A stretch of 45,793 bases of DNA from Gemmatimonadota bacterium (GCA_003222055.1 QHUT01000065.1:1-45793); one strand, 5' to 3'. Shown: positions 17,255 through 25,395, numbered from the stretch's first letter. A program made the numbers and translations. Notes: a model not told the origin generated them from the sequence alone.

Positions 17255-18315
17255 CGAGTACCGGTCGCCCGATCCGGGTGCTGATGCTCACCTGTGCGTG
17301 GCCGCCGCCTGACCGCCCGGGGTACACGACCACGTTCATCCGGCGACAGGTAGACTCCCTGCGGGCGGCGGGCGTGGAGATCGAGGTGTTTTCGTTCGCC
17401 TCGGGCATGCGGCCCTCGAACTACCTGCGCGCCTGGGTCGGCGCGCGCCGCCACATGCAGCGCGGCGATTACGATCTCGTACACGCACAGTTCGGGCAGA
17501 GTGGGTTGGTGGCGCTGCCGAAACGCCTGCCACTCGTCGTGACGTTTCGGGGCGACGACCTGGAGGGCATCGTCGGCGATGACCTCCGGCTCACGCCGGC
17601 CGGCCGGGTCTTGAAGTTCGTCTCCCAAGTGGTGGCGCGGGCCGCCGATGCCTGCATCGTCGTGTCGGAGCACCAGAAGCGATTTCTGCCCCCGTCCGCA
17701 CACGCGCACGTCATCCCGTCGGGACTCGATTTCAGCGTCTTCCGCCCCATGCCTCGCGCCGAGGCGCGGCGCCAGCTCGGTCTGCCCTTGGACCGGCACC
17801 TCGTACTCTTCGTCGGTAACCCGTCGGTGCCCCGGAAGCGCTATCCGCTGGCATGTGAGGCGATCGAGGTCGTCAACCGCTCGCTGCCGACCAAGCTGAT
17901 CGTCGCGTGGGGCATGTGGCACAAGGACATCCCCGTCTTCATGAACGCGTGCGACGCCCTCTTGTTCACGTCGATGCAGGAAGGCTCACCTAACGCCGTC
18001 AAGGAGGCCCTGGCGTGCGATCTTCCCGTGGTGTCGGTGCCGGTCGGCGACGTCGCGCAGCGGATCGGCGGCGTGGCCGGGTGCGAGCTCTGCCCCGATG
18101 AGGCGCCTGAGTCCATTGCGGCCGCGCTCGAGCGGGTGTTGCGACGCGGGACCCGGGCGGCCGGGCACGCCGCCGTGCAGGACTTGGACGAGCGTCGCCT
18201 GGCCCAGCAGGTGATCGACGTCTACCGCTCGGTCCTGGGAGCTCGCAACGGCGCGCAGGCCGTGGTTGCGAAGCGTCGCCCGCCGCGCGTCGTCGCCGCG
18301 CGAGGCGCGCCATGA
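17251..18315 (+). CDS. Family 4 glycosyltransferase
   Basis: 354 residues from ATG 17251, overlapping the previous stop (ATGA). GT-B architecture: an N-terminal half starting IRVLMLTCAWPP with a glycine/threonine-containing turn and a YDLVHAQFG strand, then the C-terminal donor-binding half. That half contains IPSGLDFSVFRP (typical GT4 linker), VLFVGNPSVPRKRYPLACEA, and the E-x7-E block QEGSPNAVKEALACDLPVV near residues 234-252. It is predicted to be cytoplasmic, adding a sugar from a nucleotide donor with retention. It overlaps the polysaccharide deacetylase gene downstream by 4 bases. Confidence 0.92.
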   Translation: MTSTGRPIRVLMLTCAWPPPDRPGYTTTFIRRQVDSLRAAGVEIEVFSFASGMRPSNYLRAWVGARRHMQRGDYDLVHAQFGQSGLVALPKRLPLVVTFRGDDLEGIVGDDLRLTPAGRVLKFVSQVVARAADACIVVSEHQKRFLPPSAHAHVIPSGLDFSVFRPMPRAEARRQLGLPLDRHLVLFVGNPSVPRKRYPLACEAIEVVNRSLPTKLIVAWGMWHKDIPVFMNACDALLFTSMQEGSPNAVKEALACDLPVVSVPVGDVAQRIGGVAGCELCPDEAPESIAAALERVLRRGTRAAGHAAVQDLDERRLAQQVIDVYRSVLGARNGAQAVVAKRRPPRVVAARGAP

Positions 18316-19115
18316 CGACCCGCCTCGAGATCGCGAGCCTGGGCTATCACGACGTCACCGACGACCCCTTCGCCTCGGGCTTCCAGCGGGCGGGCGCACG
18401 GCCGTTCAAACACACGGTGGCGGGATTCGCCCGCGATCTCGACGCGCTCGCGGGGGTCTCGAATGCTCCACAGCTCGTCACCGATATCGATCTCTCGGCT
18501 CCCGGTCGCCACCTGCTGCTCACGTTCGACGACGGCGGCAGGAGCGCGCTGGACATCGGCGACGCGTTGTGCGCCCGGGGTTGGAGGGGCCACTTCTTCA
18601 TCGTGAGCAATCTGCTCGGGGCCCGCACCTTCCTGGCCGCCGCCGACATCCGCCACCTGCGGAGCTGCGGTCACCTGATCGGCAGCCATTCGCACACGCA
18701 CCCCGACATCTTCAACGCGCTGTCGCCCCGCCGCATGCTCGAGGAATGGCACACCAGCGCCGACACGCTGTCCCAGGTGCTCGGCGAGCGCTGCGCCACC
18801 GCCGCGGTCCCGGGAGGCGATATCTCGCCGCAGGTGCTCGAGTCCGCCGCGGCCGCCGGCCTGCGCGCGCTGTTCACGTCCGAGCCCTGGGTCGTGCCGC
18901 GCCGCGTGCACGGATGCTGGATCCTCGGCCGCTACATCGTCAAGGCCTCGACCCCGTCCTCCCGTATCGCCGCCCTGGCGGCGTTTCACGGCTGGCGTGG
19001 CGCCCTGTTCGTGCGCCGGGCCAAAGTCGCGGCGCGCGTCGCCCTGCCGTCGCTCTACCGGGCCTACGTCGCCCGCACCACGCGCGAATGGGACGCGGTG
19101 GCGGAGCGCCCCTGA
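18312..19115 (+). CDS. NodB-type polysaccharide deacetylase
   Basis: 267 residues; the ATG overlaps the upstream stop. NodB motif 1 is LLLTFDDGG near residues 69-77 (catalytic base and metal Asp) and motif 2 is SHSHTHP near 124-130 (metal histidines), followed by VPGGDISP as motif 3. No signal peptide is visible, so the enzyme may act on the cytoplasmic side on lipid-linked intermediates, although many homologues in these loci have unclear localisation. The expected reaction is removal of an N- or O-acetyl group from a sugar. It follows the GT4 enzyme and precedes a FemAB-like GNAT that could re-acylate the freed amine. Confidence 0.9.
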   Translation: MTTRLEIASLGYHDVTDDPFASGFQRAGARPFKHTVAGFARDLDALAGVSNAPQLVTDIDLSAPGRHLLLTFDDGGRSALDIGDALCARGWRGHFFIVSNLLGARTFLAAADIRHLRSCGHLIGSHSHTHPDIFNALSPRRMLEEWHTSADTLSQVLGERCATAAVPGGDISPQVLESAAAAGLRALFTSEPWVVPRRVHGCWILGRYIVKASTPSSRIAALAAFHGWRGALFVRRAKVAARVALPSLYRAYVARTTREWDAVAERP

Positions 19116-20281
19116 CCACGTCGGGGCCCCCGCGCGCGGCACGTCGTCGCGCAGTGCGGTTCACCCCGGAGCTCACACCCTCCGTGCGGGCCTTCAACCA
19201 GCGGCTGGCGCGCGCCGGGGCGCGGTGGCGCTTCCCGGAGACCGCCGTCCCCGATTGGCTTCCTCGGGTGGCCGGCGTCCCCGTCTGGCAGGATTACTTC
19301 CTCCTGCTCGAAGACGATACGGTGCGCGGCGCCTTCGTCCTGAAGCGACAAGAGGCCGCCCTCGTCGGCGGGTACCGGCGCGTCGGGAGCTTCTACTGGC
19401 CGCTCTCGGAAGGCGTGGTCGACTCGACCTACGCCGCCGTGGCCCCGCGGTTGCTGCAGGCCGCGCTCGAGGAAGAGCCCCTGCTGTTCGGCATCGTCGC
19501 CCGGGACAAGGCGATCGCCAAGCTTGACCAAGCGCTGGGGTGGCGTCTCGTGACCCTCCCGTTCTACTTCAAAGTGCTTCGCCCGACTCGGTTCCTCCGC
19601 GAGCTGCGCGTGCTGCGGCGGCACGCCGGCGTCGCCCTCCTGCTCGACGTGGCCGCCGTGACGGGGACGGGCTGGCTCGGTCTCAAGCTCGCCGGCAGCG
19701 CGCTGACCGCGCGCCCGCGCCGCGACCAGATGGTGCGGGTCGAGTTGGTGGAGCGCTTCGGCGACTGGGCCGACGCGATCTGGGCGGCGAACCTGCCGCA
19801 CTACTCCTTCGTCGGCGGCCGGGATGCCGCCGCCCTCAACGCTACCTATCCGCCCGGGGGCACCGCGTTCCTGCGGCTCCGGGTGTCGCGCGGCGACACC
19901 GCGATCGGCTGGGGCGTGGTGCAGGACTCGCTGCCCGCGTCCAACGATCACTTCGGAGCGATGCGCGTTGGGACCATCGTGGACGGGTTCGCGGCCCCGG
20001 AGCATGCCGGAGCCGTGATTCGGGCCAGCGCGGACGTGTTAGGCCAGCGCGGCGTGGACGTCATCATCTCGAACCAGAGCCACCATGCGTGGCGCCGGGG
20101 CCTCGTTGAAGCGGGCTTCCTCCCGGGCCCGTCTTCGTGCCTGTTCGCGGCGGCACCGGCGCTCGCCGGCCTGATCGCGAGCGCCGATCCCGCCGGCCGC
20201 GCCGTGCACGTCAACCGGGGCGACGGCGACTGGCCCTGGGGTGCGGGCCTCGAGGTGCCTGCGGGTCCTGAGGCTAGCTGA
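19088..20281 (+). CDS. FemAB-like GNAT acyltransferase (second copy)
   Basis: About 397 residues. The start is uncertain: ATG 19088 lacks a ribosome site. A CTG at 19112 overlaps the upstream stop as CTGA and has GGAG at 19103-19106, 5 bases before it. A GTG at 19154 is a third option. Two GNAT-like halves are visible: TPELTPSVRAFNQRL with WQDYFLLLEDDTVRGAFVLKRQ and VGSFYWPLSEGVV in the first, and GGTAFLRLRVSRGDTAIGWGVVQDS with VGTIVDGFAAPEHAG in the second. The role is probably acyl transfer to a sugar intermediate. Its stop overlaps the convergent asparagine synthase gene by 8 bases (20274-20281). Confidence 0.65.
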   Translation: MGRGGGAPLTTSGPPRAARRRAVRFTPELTPSVRAFNQRLARAGARWRFPETAVPDWLPRVAGVPVWQDYFLLLEDDTVRGAFVLKRQEAALVGGYRRVGSFYWPLSEGVVDSTYAAVAPRLLQAALEEEPLLFGIVARDKAIAKLDQALGWRLVTLPFYFKVLRPTRFLRELRVLRRHAGVALLLDVAAVTGTGWLGLKLAGSALTARPRRDQMVRVELVERFGDWADAIWAANLPHYSFVGGRDAAALNATYPPGGTAFLRLRVSRGDTAIGWGVVQDSLPASNDHFGAMRVGTIVDGFAAPEHAGAVIRASADVLGQRGVDVIISNQSHHAWRRGLVEAGFLPGPSSCLFAAAPALAGLIASADPAGRAVHVNRGDGDWPWGAGLEVPAGPEAS

Positions 20282-22262
20282 GGCTGAAGGCCCGCATCCA
20301 CATCTCCAGCGACAACAGGCGGAACAGCCCGAGATAGGCCTCGGCGCGCTGGCCCCCGTTGGGTGACGCCCGGTACCAGCGCCGCAGCACCTCCGGATCC
20401 ACATACTTCGCGGACTTGAGCGAGTCCTCGATCAGCGCGCTGACGTGGGGCCGCAGCTCCCGCGTCAGCCACTGACGACCCGGGACGGCGAACCCGAGCT
20501 TCGTCTTGCGCTGCCGCACGACGTCGGGGATGATCCCCTGCAACGCCTGGCGCATGGCGAACTTGCTCCAGCCGTTCTGGACCTTCAGACGGTCGGGGAG
20601 GGAGACCCCGTACTCCACCACATGATGGTCGAGCAGCGGCACCCGCGCCTCCAGCGAGAACGCCATGGAGGAGCGATCTTCCATCCGCAAGAGCATCGGC
20701 AGCGTATCGACCATGATGTCGTCCACCTGCATCCGCTGCATGACGGTGGCGGGCGAAGCGCCGTCTCCGTTGTGGGACGCATAGCGCCACCAGCGGGTCG
20801 CCGGAGTGCTCTCGCCCATCACGGCGCGATCCCAGTCGCCGCGTAACGCCTCGCGGAGCAGGGAGTCGACGCCGAGCACGCGACGCAGCTGCCGCGGCAG
20901 GTAGCGGTACCCGTTGCGGATATTCAGCACGTAGCGGTCGCCCTGCAGCAGGGTGGCGCCGAACTCCTTCGCCAGCCCGACCCACCGACCCGATCGCAGC
21001 AGAGACGCGAGATAGGCGTAACGGAACTTCGCGTACCCGCCGAACACCTCGTCGCCCCCCTGGCCGTCCAGCAGCACCTTCACGCCCGCGTCCTTCGCGG
21101 CCCGCATGACGCGCCACTGCGCATAGTAGGTCATCTCCCCGAACGGCATGTCCTGATGCCACGCCATGCGCGCGAAGGTGTCGAGGAAGTCGTCCGGTGC
21201 GGGGAACACGAGGTGCGGGTTCGCGCCGACCGAGTGCGCCACCGCCAGCGCGTACTCCCGCTCGTCGACCTCCCGCTGCTCGTAACACGCCGTGAACGTG
21301 TTGAACGTGTCCCCCAGGGCCTGGGCCGCTTCCGGTTGCTCGCGCCAGATCTTCCCGATCAGGGAGACGACCGTCGACGAATCGAGCCCGCCCGAGAGGC
21401 AGCTCCCCACGGGCACGTCGCTGATCAGGTGCCGGCGCGTCGTCGCCAGCAGCAGCTCGCGCAGGCCGTCGATCCGGGTCGCATCCCGTGTCCCATTCTG
21501 GGCCGCCGGCTCGAGCCGCCAATAGGCGCGCGGCGCGAACCGCCCCGTCGCCACGTCCAGCGACAGCGCGTGAGCCGGCGCCAGCGCCTTCACTGCGGTG
21601 AGCAGGGTCCGCTCGCCGTAATCGCAATTGGCGTGGACCAGGAAGCCCACCACGGCCTCGTCGTCGGGCGTCGCCTCGAGGCCGGGGTAGGCGAGCAGGG
21701 CTTTGATCTCGGAGGCGAAGATGAACGCCCCCGGGGGCGTCGCGTAGTAGAACGGCTTGATCCCGAGTCGATCGCGGGCGCAGAACAGACGGCCCCGTGG
21801 CCCGTCCCAGACGGCGAACGCGAACATGCCGTCGAGCCGGCCGAGACAATCCTCGCCCCACCGCCGGTAGGCCTGGAGCAGCACCTCCGTGTCGGTGCGC
21901 GTGGTGAAGCAGTACCCCAGCGTCTCGAGCTCGGCGCGCAGCTCCTGATGATTGTAGATCTCGCCGTTGAACACGATCCAGACGTCGCAGGCGCCCACCG
22001 TCAGGGGCTGCAGGCCCCGGTCGGACAGGTCGAGAATCGCCAGGCGACGGTGTCCCAGTCCCACCCTCACGGGAGCGGCGGCGTTCCAGCGGTTGGTGTG
22101 CGGCAGGAGGGCGTGCCGGAACCGGACTCCCCCGCCGTCCGGCCAGCCGAGCAGGAACCCCTCGCCATCGGGCCCCCGATGCACCTGGCGATCGTTCATC
22201 CGCTGGAGCGCGGCCACGTCGACCGGTCGCTCGACGCCGACGATCCCTACGATCCCGCACAT
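20274..22262 (-). CDS. asnB: Asparagine synthase, glutamine-hydrolysing (second copy)
   Basis: 662 residues starting MCGIVGIVG, with catalytic Cys2, VHRGPDGEG and NGEIYNH in the glutaminase half. CLSGGLDSSTVV near residue 288 is the PP-loop, followed by LDGQGGDEVFGGYAKF. The end of the synthetase domain (MEDRSSMAFSLEARVPLLD) is intact, so it should be a working amidotransferase/synthetase. It is a longer and clearly separate lineage from the copy at 6982-8916. GGGAG lies about 10 bases before the start. Transcribed toward the polysaccharide genes, it probably has its own promoter in 22263-22430, where no clear sites were found. Confidence 0.93.
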   Translation of the reverse strand: MCGIVGIVGVERPVDVAALQRMNDRQVHRGPDGEGFLLGWPDGGGVRFRHALLPHTNRWNAAAPVRVGLGHRRLAILDLSDRGLQPLTVGACDVWIVFNGEIYNHQELRAELETLGYCFTTRTDTEVLLQAYRRWGEDCLGRLDGMFAFAVWDGPRGRLFCARDRLGIKPFYYATPPGAFIFASEIKALLAYPGLEATPDDEAVVGFLVHANCDYGERTLLTAVKALAPAHALSLDVATGRFAPRAYWRLEPAAQNGTRDATRIDGLRELLLATTRRHLISDVPVGSCLSGGLDSSTVVSLIGKIWREQPEAAQALGDTFNTFTACYEQREVDEREYALAVAHSVGANPHLVFPAPDDFLDTFARMAWHQDMPFGEMTYYAQWRVMRAAKDAGVKVLLDGQGGDEVFGGYAKFRYAYLASLLRSGRWVGLAKEFGATLLQGDRYVLNIRNGYRYLPRQLRRVLGVDSLLREALRGDWDRAVMGESTPATRWWRYASHNGDGASPATVMQRMQVDDIMVDTLPMLLRMEDRSSMAFSLEARVPLLDHHVVEYGVSLPDRLKVQNGWSKFAMRQALQGIIPDVVRQRKTKLGFAVPGRQWLTRELRPHVSALIEDSLKSAKYVDPEVLRRWYRASPNGGQRAEAYLGLFRLLSLEMWMRAFSLS

Positions 22263-22434
22263 TGCGCCGCCACTCCCGCGGGGAGCCCGCGTTGGAAGGT
22301 GTCTAGGAGCTCAAACCGGTGGGCCGTCATCAGGCAGGGGAGGGGGTCAAGAACTATGCCGACCGCGGCGTCTACAGGGCCGTGGCAGACCTGTGGCGCG
22401 CCCACCACAGCCCGCTGGGGGCGCAAACGTCCGA

Positions 22435-22466
22435 GCCCAGGAGAAGCTCGCGAGCTCCCCCTGGGC
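22435..22466 (-). terminator. Hairpin terminator after the Big_2/beta-helix gene
   Basis: Read on the minus strand, GCCCAGGGGGAGCTCG pairs with the next 16 bases to give an uninterrupted 16-pair stem that needs two G-U pairs. On the plus strand those two become A-C mismatches, so the structure favours the minus-strand RNA. It begins about 38 bases after the stop of the 22504-25032 gene. The downstream T-run is short (CGTTTGCG), so it may be a Rho-assisted terminator or an RNA 3'-end stabiliser. Confidence 0.55.
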
Positions 22467-22503
22467 TGGGCGGTGCTACCGGGGCACCGGCACGGGCATC
22501 AGA

Positions 22504-25032
22504 TCAATGGAACTGGTAGGCTCCGATCGTATAGGCGCCGCTCCGCGCGTAGCCGTCCAAGTCGTTCGAGACGCTCGACAGGGTCATCCCGGCACCGATC
22601 GCCGGGCTGCCGGATTGCACGTGGAAATCGAGCCCGGACACGCTCACGAAACGGGGGTCGACGTTGTCGAGATTGCCCGCGGACGTCATACCTGACAGGC
22701 CTTCGCTCACGGGAGCACCGAACGACAGGTTATTGGACAGCGTCACATTGGTCAGGCCGCCCGTGTCGAACCACACGCCGGCGTTGGTGGGCTGGTAGAA
22801 GATGTTGTTCGCGATCAGCAGGTTGTTCACACCCGTCGCGATGATGATGTGACCGTCCCGCCACGGGTTCGGGAAGGCGAAGGTGTTGTTCACGATCGTG
22901 AGCCCGTTGGTGACCGCGCCGTTCCCGTTGTAGCGCTGGATCGCGAAGCCGTGCGTAAGGTTGTAGAACACGTTGTTGCGGATCACGACGTTGTCACCGA
23001 TGCCGTTGTAGACCCCGTGATCGTGGTTCTGCCAGTTGCCATTGGGCTCCACGCACCCCTGCTCGCCCGGCCCCAGACGCCCGATGTCGTGGATGACGTT
23101 GCGCTCGATGGTGAGATTATCCGAATAGGCGTCCACGCCCACGATCCCACCCACGCTGCCCGTGCAGATGTGCCCGACGTCGTGGATATGGTTCTGCAAA
23201 ACGTCGATGTCGTGGTTGCCGGCGGCGCTCTCCGAGCCCCCGTAGGCGTCGAAGCCGTAGCGGTTTGTGTTGCGGACTTCGAAGCCCTGGACGCGGATGT
23301 AATTCCCGTTGATCTCGAAGCCGGTGGTGGAACTGTTGTTTTGCCCGTCAATCACGGCGCCCCACAGGTGCGCGGCGCGGAACACGAGCCAGCCCGCGGC
23401 GGTGCCGCTGCGGCCGATCGTCACGACGTTGGCACCCCCGGTGTACACCCCATCATTGACGATCACGGTGTCCCCGGGGTTCGTCACGTCGGCCGCGTGC
23501 TGGATCGTGCGCCAGGGAGCCGCGCTCGTCCCCGCATTCGCGTCGTTGCCGGACGCGGCATCGACGTAGTGGCATGCGCTGACGCAACTCCCCGGCGGCG
23601 GCGCGGTCACCGTGATGGCGGCCGTCCCGCTCTGCCCCTCGCTCGTCGCGGTAATCGTCGTTGAGCCGGCGGCCTTCGCGGTAACCAACCCGCTGCCGCT
23701 CACACTCGCTACACCGGTGTTGCCACTCGCCCACGTGACCACGCGACCCGACAAGGTGTTACCGCTCGCGTCCTTGGGCGTCGCGGTAAGCTGCACGGTC
23801 TGTCCGACCAGCAGATTCGCCGACGCCGGATTGACCGTCACCGACGTCACCGGGACGTTCGTCACCGTGACAGACGACGTGCCACTCTTGCCCTCGCTCG
23901 TCGCGGTGATCGTCGCCGTGCCCGCCGCCTTGGCCGTCGCCAGGCCGCTGGCGCTCACGCTCGCGACGCCGGAATTGCTGCTCGCCCACGTCACCACGCG
24001 ACCTGACAGGGTGTTGCCGTTCGCGTCCTTGAGCGTCGCGGTCAACTGCACCGTCTGGCCGACCTGCACGCCCGCCGACGCCGGAGTGACCGTCACCGAG
24101 GCTACCGAGACGGGTGTGACACTGACCGACGACGTACCGCTCTGTCCTTCGCTCGTGGCCGTGATGGTCGCAGACCCGGTCGCGACTGCCGTCACCACGC
24201 CACCGCCGCTGACTCGCGCGATCGTGGTGTCGCTGCTCGACCACGTCACGGCGCGCCCCGACAAGACATTGCCGCTCGCGTCTTTGAGAGTCGCCGTGAG
24301 CTGTGCGGTCTGCCCGACCGACACGGTCGCCGACGACGGAGTGACCGTGACCGAGGCCACGGGCGCGGTCGTCACCGTCACCGCGGCCGTCCCGCTCTTC
24401 CCCTCGCTCGTGGCCGTGATCGTCGCAGACCCCGCCGTGACGCCGCTGACGAGACCCGTCCTGCTCACCGTCGCCGCGTTGGAATTGCTGCTCGACCAAC
24501 TCACGGTTCTCCCCGTGAGCACGTTACCGGCCGAGTCCCAAGCTGTCGCCGTCAGTTGTACGGTTTGCCCGGGCTGCACACTCGCCGACGCCGGGCTCAC
24601 GCTCACCGCCGAGACCGGTGGCAGGGTCACCGCCACCGTCGCCGTGTCCGACATGTTGCCTGGTTGAGCGGTGGCGATGAGCTTCACCTTGCCCGTGTCC
24701 GAGCCGGCCTTGTACGTACCGTAATGGCGGCCGCCTTTGCTGGTGGTATCCATGATGGCGCCGCTGGCGGCGCTCCACGTCACCGCGACGGCGACCGTGT
24801 CACCGCTGCTCGCTAGCGCCACGGCCATGAAATCGGCCGTCTGACCCGTGCGGAGCGTCATGGTGTGTGGGTAGACTGTGAACAGCGCGACCTCGATCGT
24901 TCCGGAACCGGTGATCGCCAGAGGTTTCTCGCACGCGCCCCCGATCGCCGTCGCGAGCAGCGTCAGAGCGACCCCGGTGCTGCGGCCTTTGAGGCGCGCC
25001 AGTCGGTGCGCCAGCTTGTGCAAGAAGGTCAT
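22504..25032 (-). CDS. Riboswitch-controlled lipoprotein with five Ig-like domains and a beta-helix
   Basis: 842 residues from the ATG complementary to 25030-25032, with GGAG about 8 bases before it. The N-terminus is basic, then hydrophobic (VALTLLATAIGGAC), with Cys34 a plausible lipidation site. One divergent Ig-like domain (about 45-135) and four similar Big_2 domains (about 137-480, each about 85 residues, with VSVGQTAQLTATLKDASGN and ITATSEGKSGT) lead to a parallel beta-helix from HYVDAASGNDANAGTSAAPW to the end. It is probably held at the outer membrane with the beta-helix projected outward as an adhesin or polysaccharide-binding/cleaving head. The paralogue at 11660-13090 has the same head on one Ig-like domain. 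Confidence 0.86.
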   Translation of the reverse strand: MTFLHKLAHRLARLKGRSTGVALTLLATAIGGACEKPLAITGSGTIEVALFTVYPHTMTLRTGQTADFMAVALASSGDTVAVAVTWSAASGAIMDTTSKGGRHYGTYKAGSDTGKVKLIATAQPGNMSDTATVAVTLPPVSAVSVSPASASVQPGQTVQLTATAWDSAGNVLTGRTVSWSSSNSNAATVSRTGLVSGVTAGSATITATSEGKSGTAAVTVTTAPVASVTVTPSSATVSVGQTAQLTATLKDASGNVLSGRAVTWSSSDTTIARVSGGGVVTAVATGSATITATSEGQSGTSSVSVTPVSVASVTVTPASAGVQVGQTVQLTATLKDANGNTLSGRVVTWASSNSGVASVSASGLATAKAAGTATITATSEGKSGTSSVTVTNVPVTSVTVNPASANLLVGQTVQLTATPKDASGNTLSGRVVTWASGNTGVASVSGSGLVTAKAAGSTTITATSEGQSGTAAITVTAPPPGSCVSACHYVDAASGNDANAGTSAAPWRTIQHAADVTNPGDTVIVNDGVYTGGANVVTIGRSGTAAGWLVFRAAHLWGAVIDGQNNSSTTGFEINGNYIRVQGFEVRNTNRYGFDAYGGSESAAGNHDIDVLQNHIHDVGHICTGSVGGIVGVDAYSDNLTIERNVIHDIGRLGPGEQGCVEPNGNWQNHDHGVYNGIGDNVVIRNNVFYNLTHGFAIQRYNGNGAVTNGLTIVNNTFAFPNPWRDGHIIIATGVNNLLIANNIFYQPTNAGVWFDTGGLTNVTLSNNLSFGAPVSEGLSGMTSAGNLDNVDPRFVSVSGLDFHVQSGSPAIGAGMTLSSVSNDLDGYARSGAYTIGAYQFH
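23600..24620 (-). repeat. Four tandem Big_2-coding DNA repeats, about 252-255 bp each
   Basis: The phrase encoding VGQTVQLTAT recurs at about 23792, 24045, 24301 and 24556 on the plus coordinate, spacing about 252-255 bases. Long stretches such as the coding for ITATSEGKSGT are nearly identical between units, which would allow copy-number change by recombination. Confidence 0.85.
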
Positions 25033-25261
25033 GGTGTCTGCTCCATGGCGCTCGCGCGCTGCCCGGAGGCAGCGGGCGCGGCGACAGAGGAATGGGGGGT
25101 ATGGACTACGCGGCGGGGGGGGCAATCCGCCGTGCGGCGAACGCGCACGGCGATAGTACCAACCGCCGCTTTGGTCAGCGAAAGACGGTGCGACAGCTTG
25201 AACCCGAACGGCATGGACGAGAGCGTCCTTTCACATCACGTCGAGGGGTCGGGGGCGGGCA

Positions 25262-25315
25262 CCAAAAACGAAGGGGCCGCCAGCGAAGACCCTGAGGTCA
25301 TTTCGCTGGCGGCCC
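25262..25315 (-). terminator. Intrinsic terminator forming the riboswitch expression platform
   Basis: On the minus strand GGGCCGCCAGCGAA (25315 to 25302) pairs perfectly with TTCGCTGGCGGCCC (25287 to 25274). An inner GACC/GGTC pairing extends it, and it is followed by CCTTCGTTTTTGG with T5 at 25268-25264. Its 5' arm contains the whole 3' strand of the aptamer P1 stem (CAGCGA, 25308-25303) and the conserved GGGCCGCC end of the aptamer, so the two structures cannot coexist. Confidence 0.88.
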
Positions 25316-25395
25316 GGCGGACCTAGCGACGTCGCGTCGCCGTAGTCCCGTGACTCTGCGTCACCGTCTTTCGACGGGTTTGCTCTGAGCAGCGA
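25303..25395 (-). ncRNA. GEMM-I cyclic-dinucleotide riboswitch, A20 variant (candidate 3',3'-cGAMP sensor)
   Basis: Read on the minus strand. P1 is TCGCTG (25395-25390) with CAGCGA (25308-25303). CAGAGCAAACC (25387-25377) matches the GEMM-I ligand-pocket segment, whose Vc2 form is CAGGGCAAACC. P2 is CCGTC-GAAA-GACGG with the GAAA tetraloop at 25372-25369. GACGCAGAGTCACGGG follows, with the stacking adenine equivalent to A47 at 25357. P3 is closed by GCGAC/GTCGC with CTA and TAG positioned like the tetraloop receptor. GCCGGGCCGCC ends the core. The base equivalent to Vc2 position 20 is A (25384), the change that in Geobacter GEMM-Ib RNAs switches preference from c-di-GMP to 3',3'-cGAMP. It lies 270 bases upstream of the Big_2/beta-helix lipoprotein. 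Confidence 0.9.

Noticed and set aside
23600-24620. A possible CRISPR-like array from regular repeats
   Set aside because: The period is about 255 bp, entirely coding, and the units are Big_2 domains.
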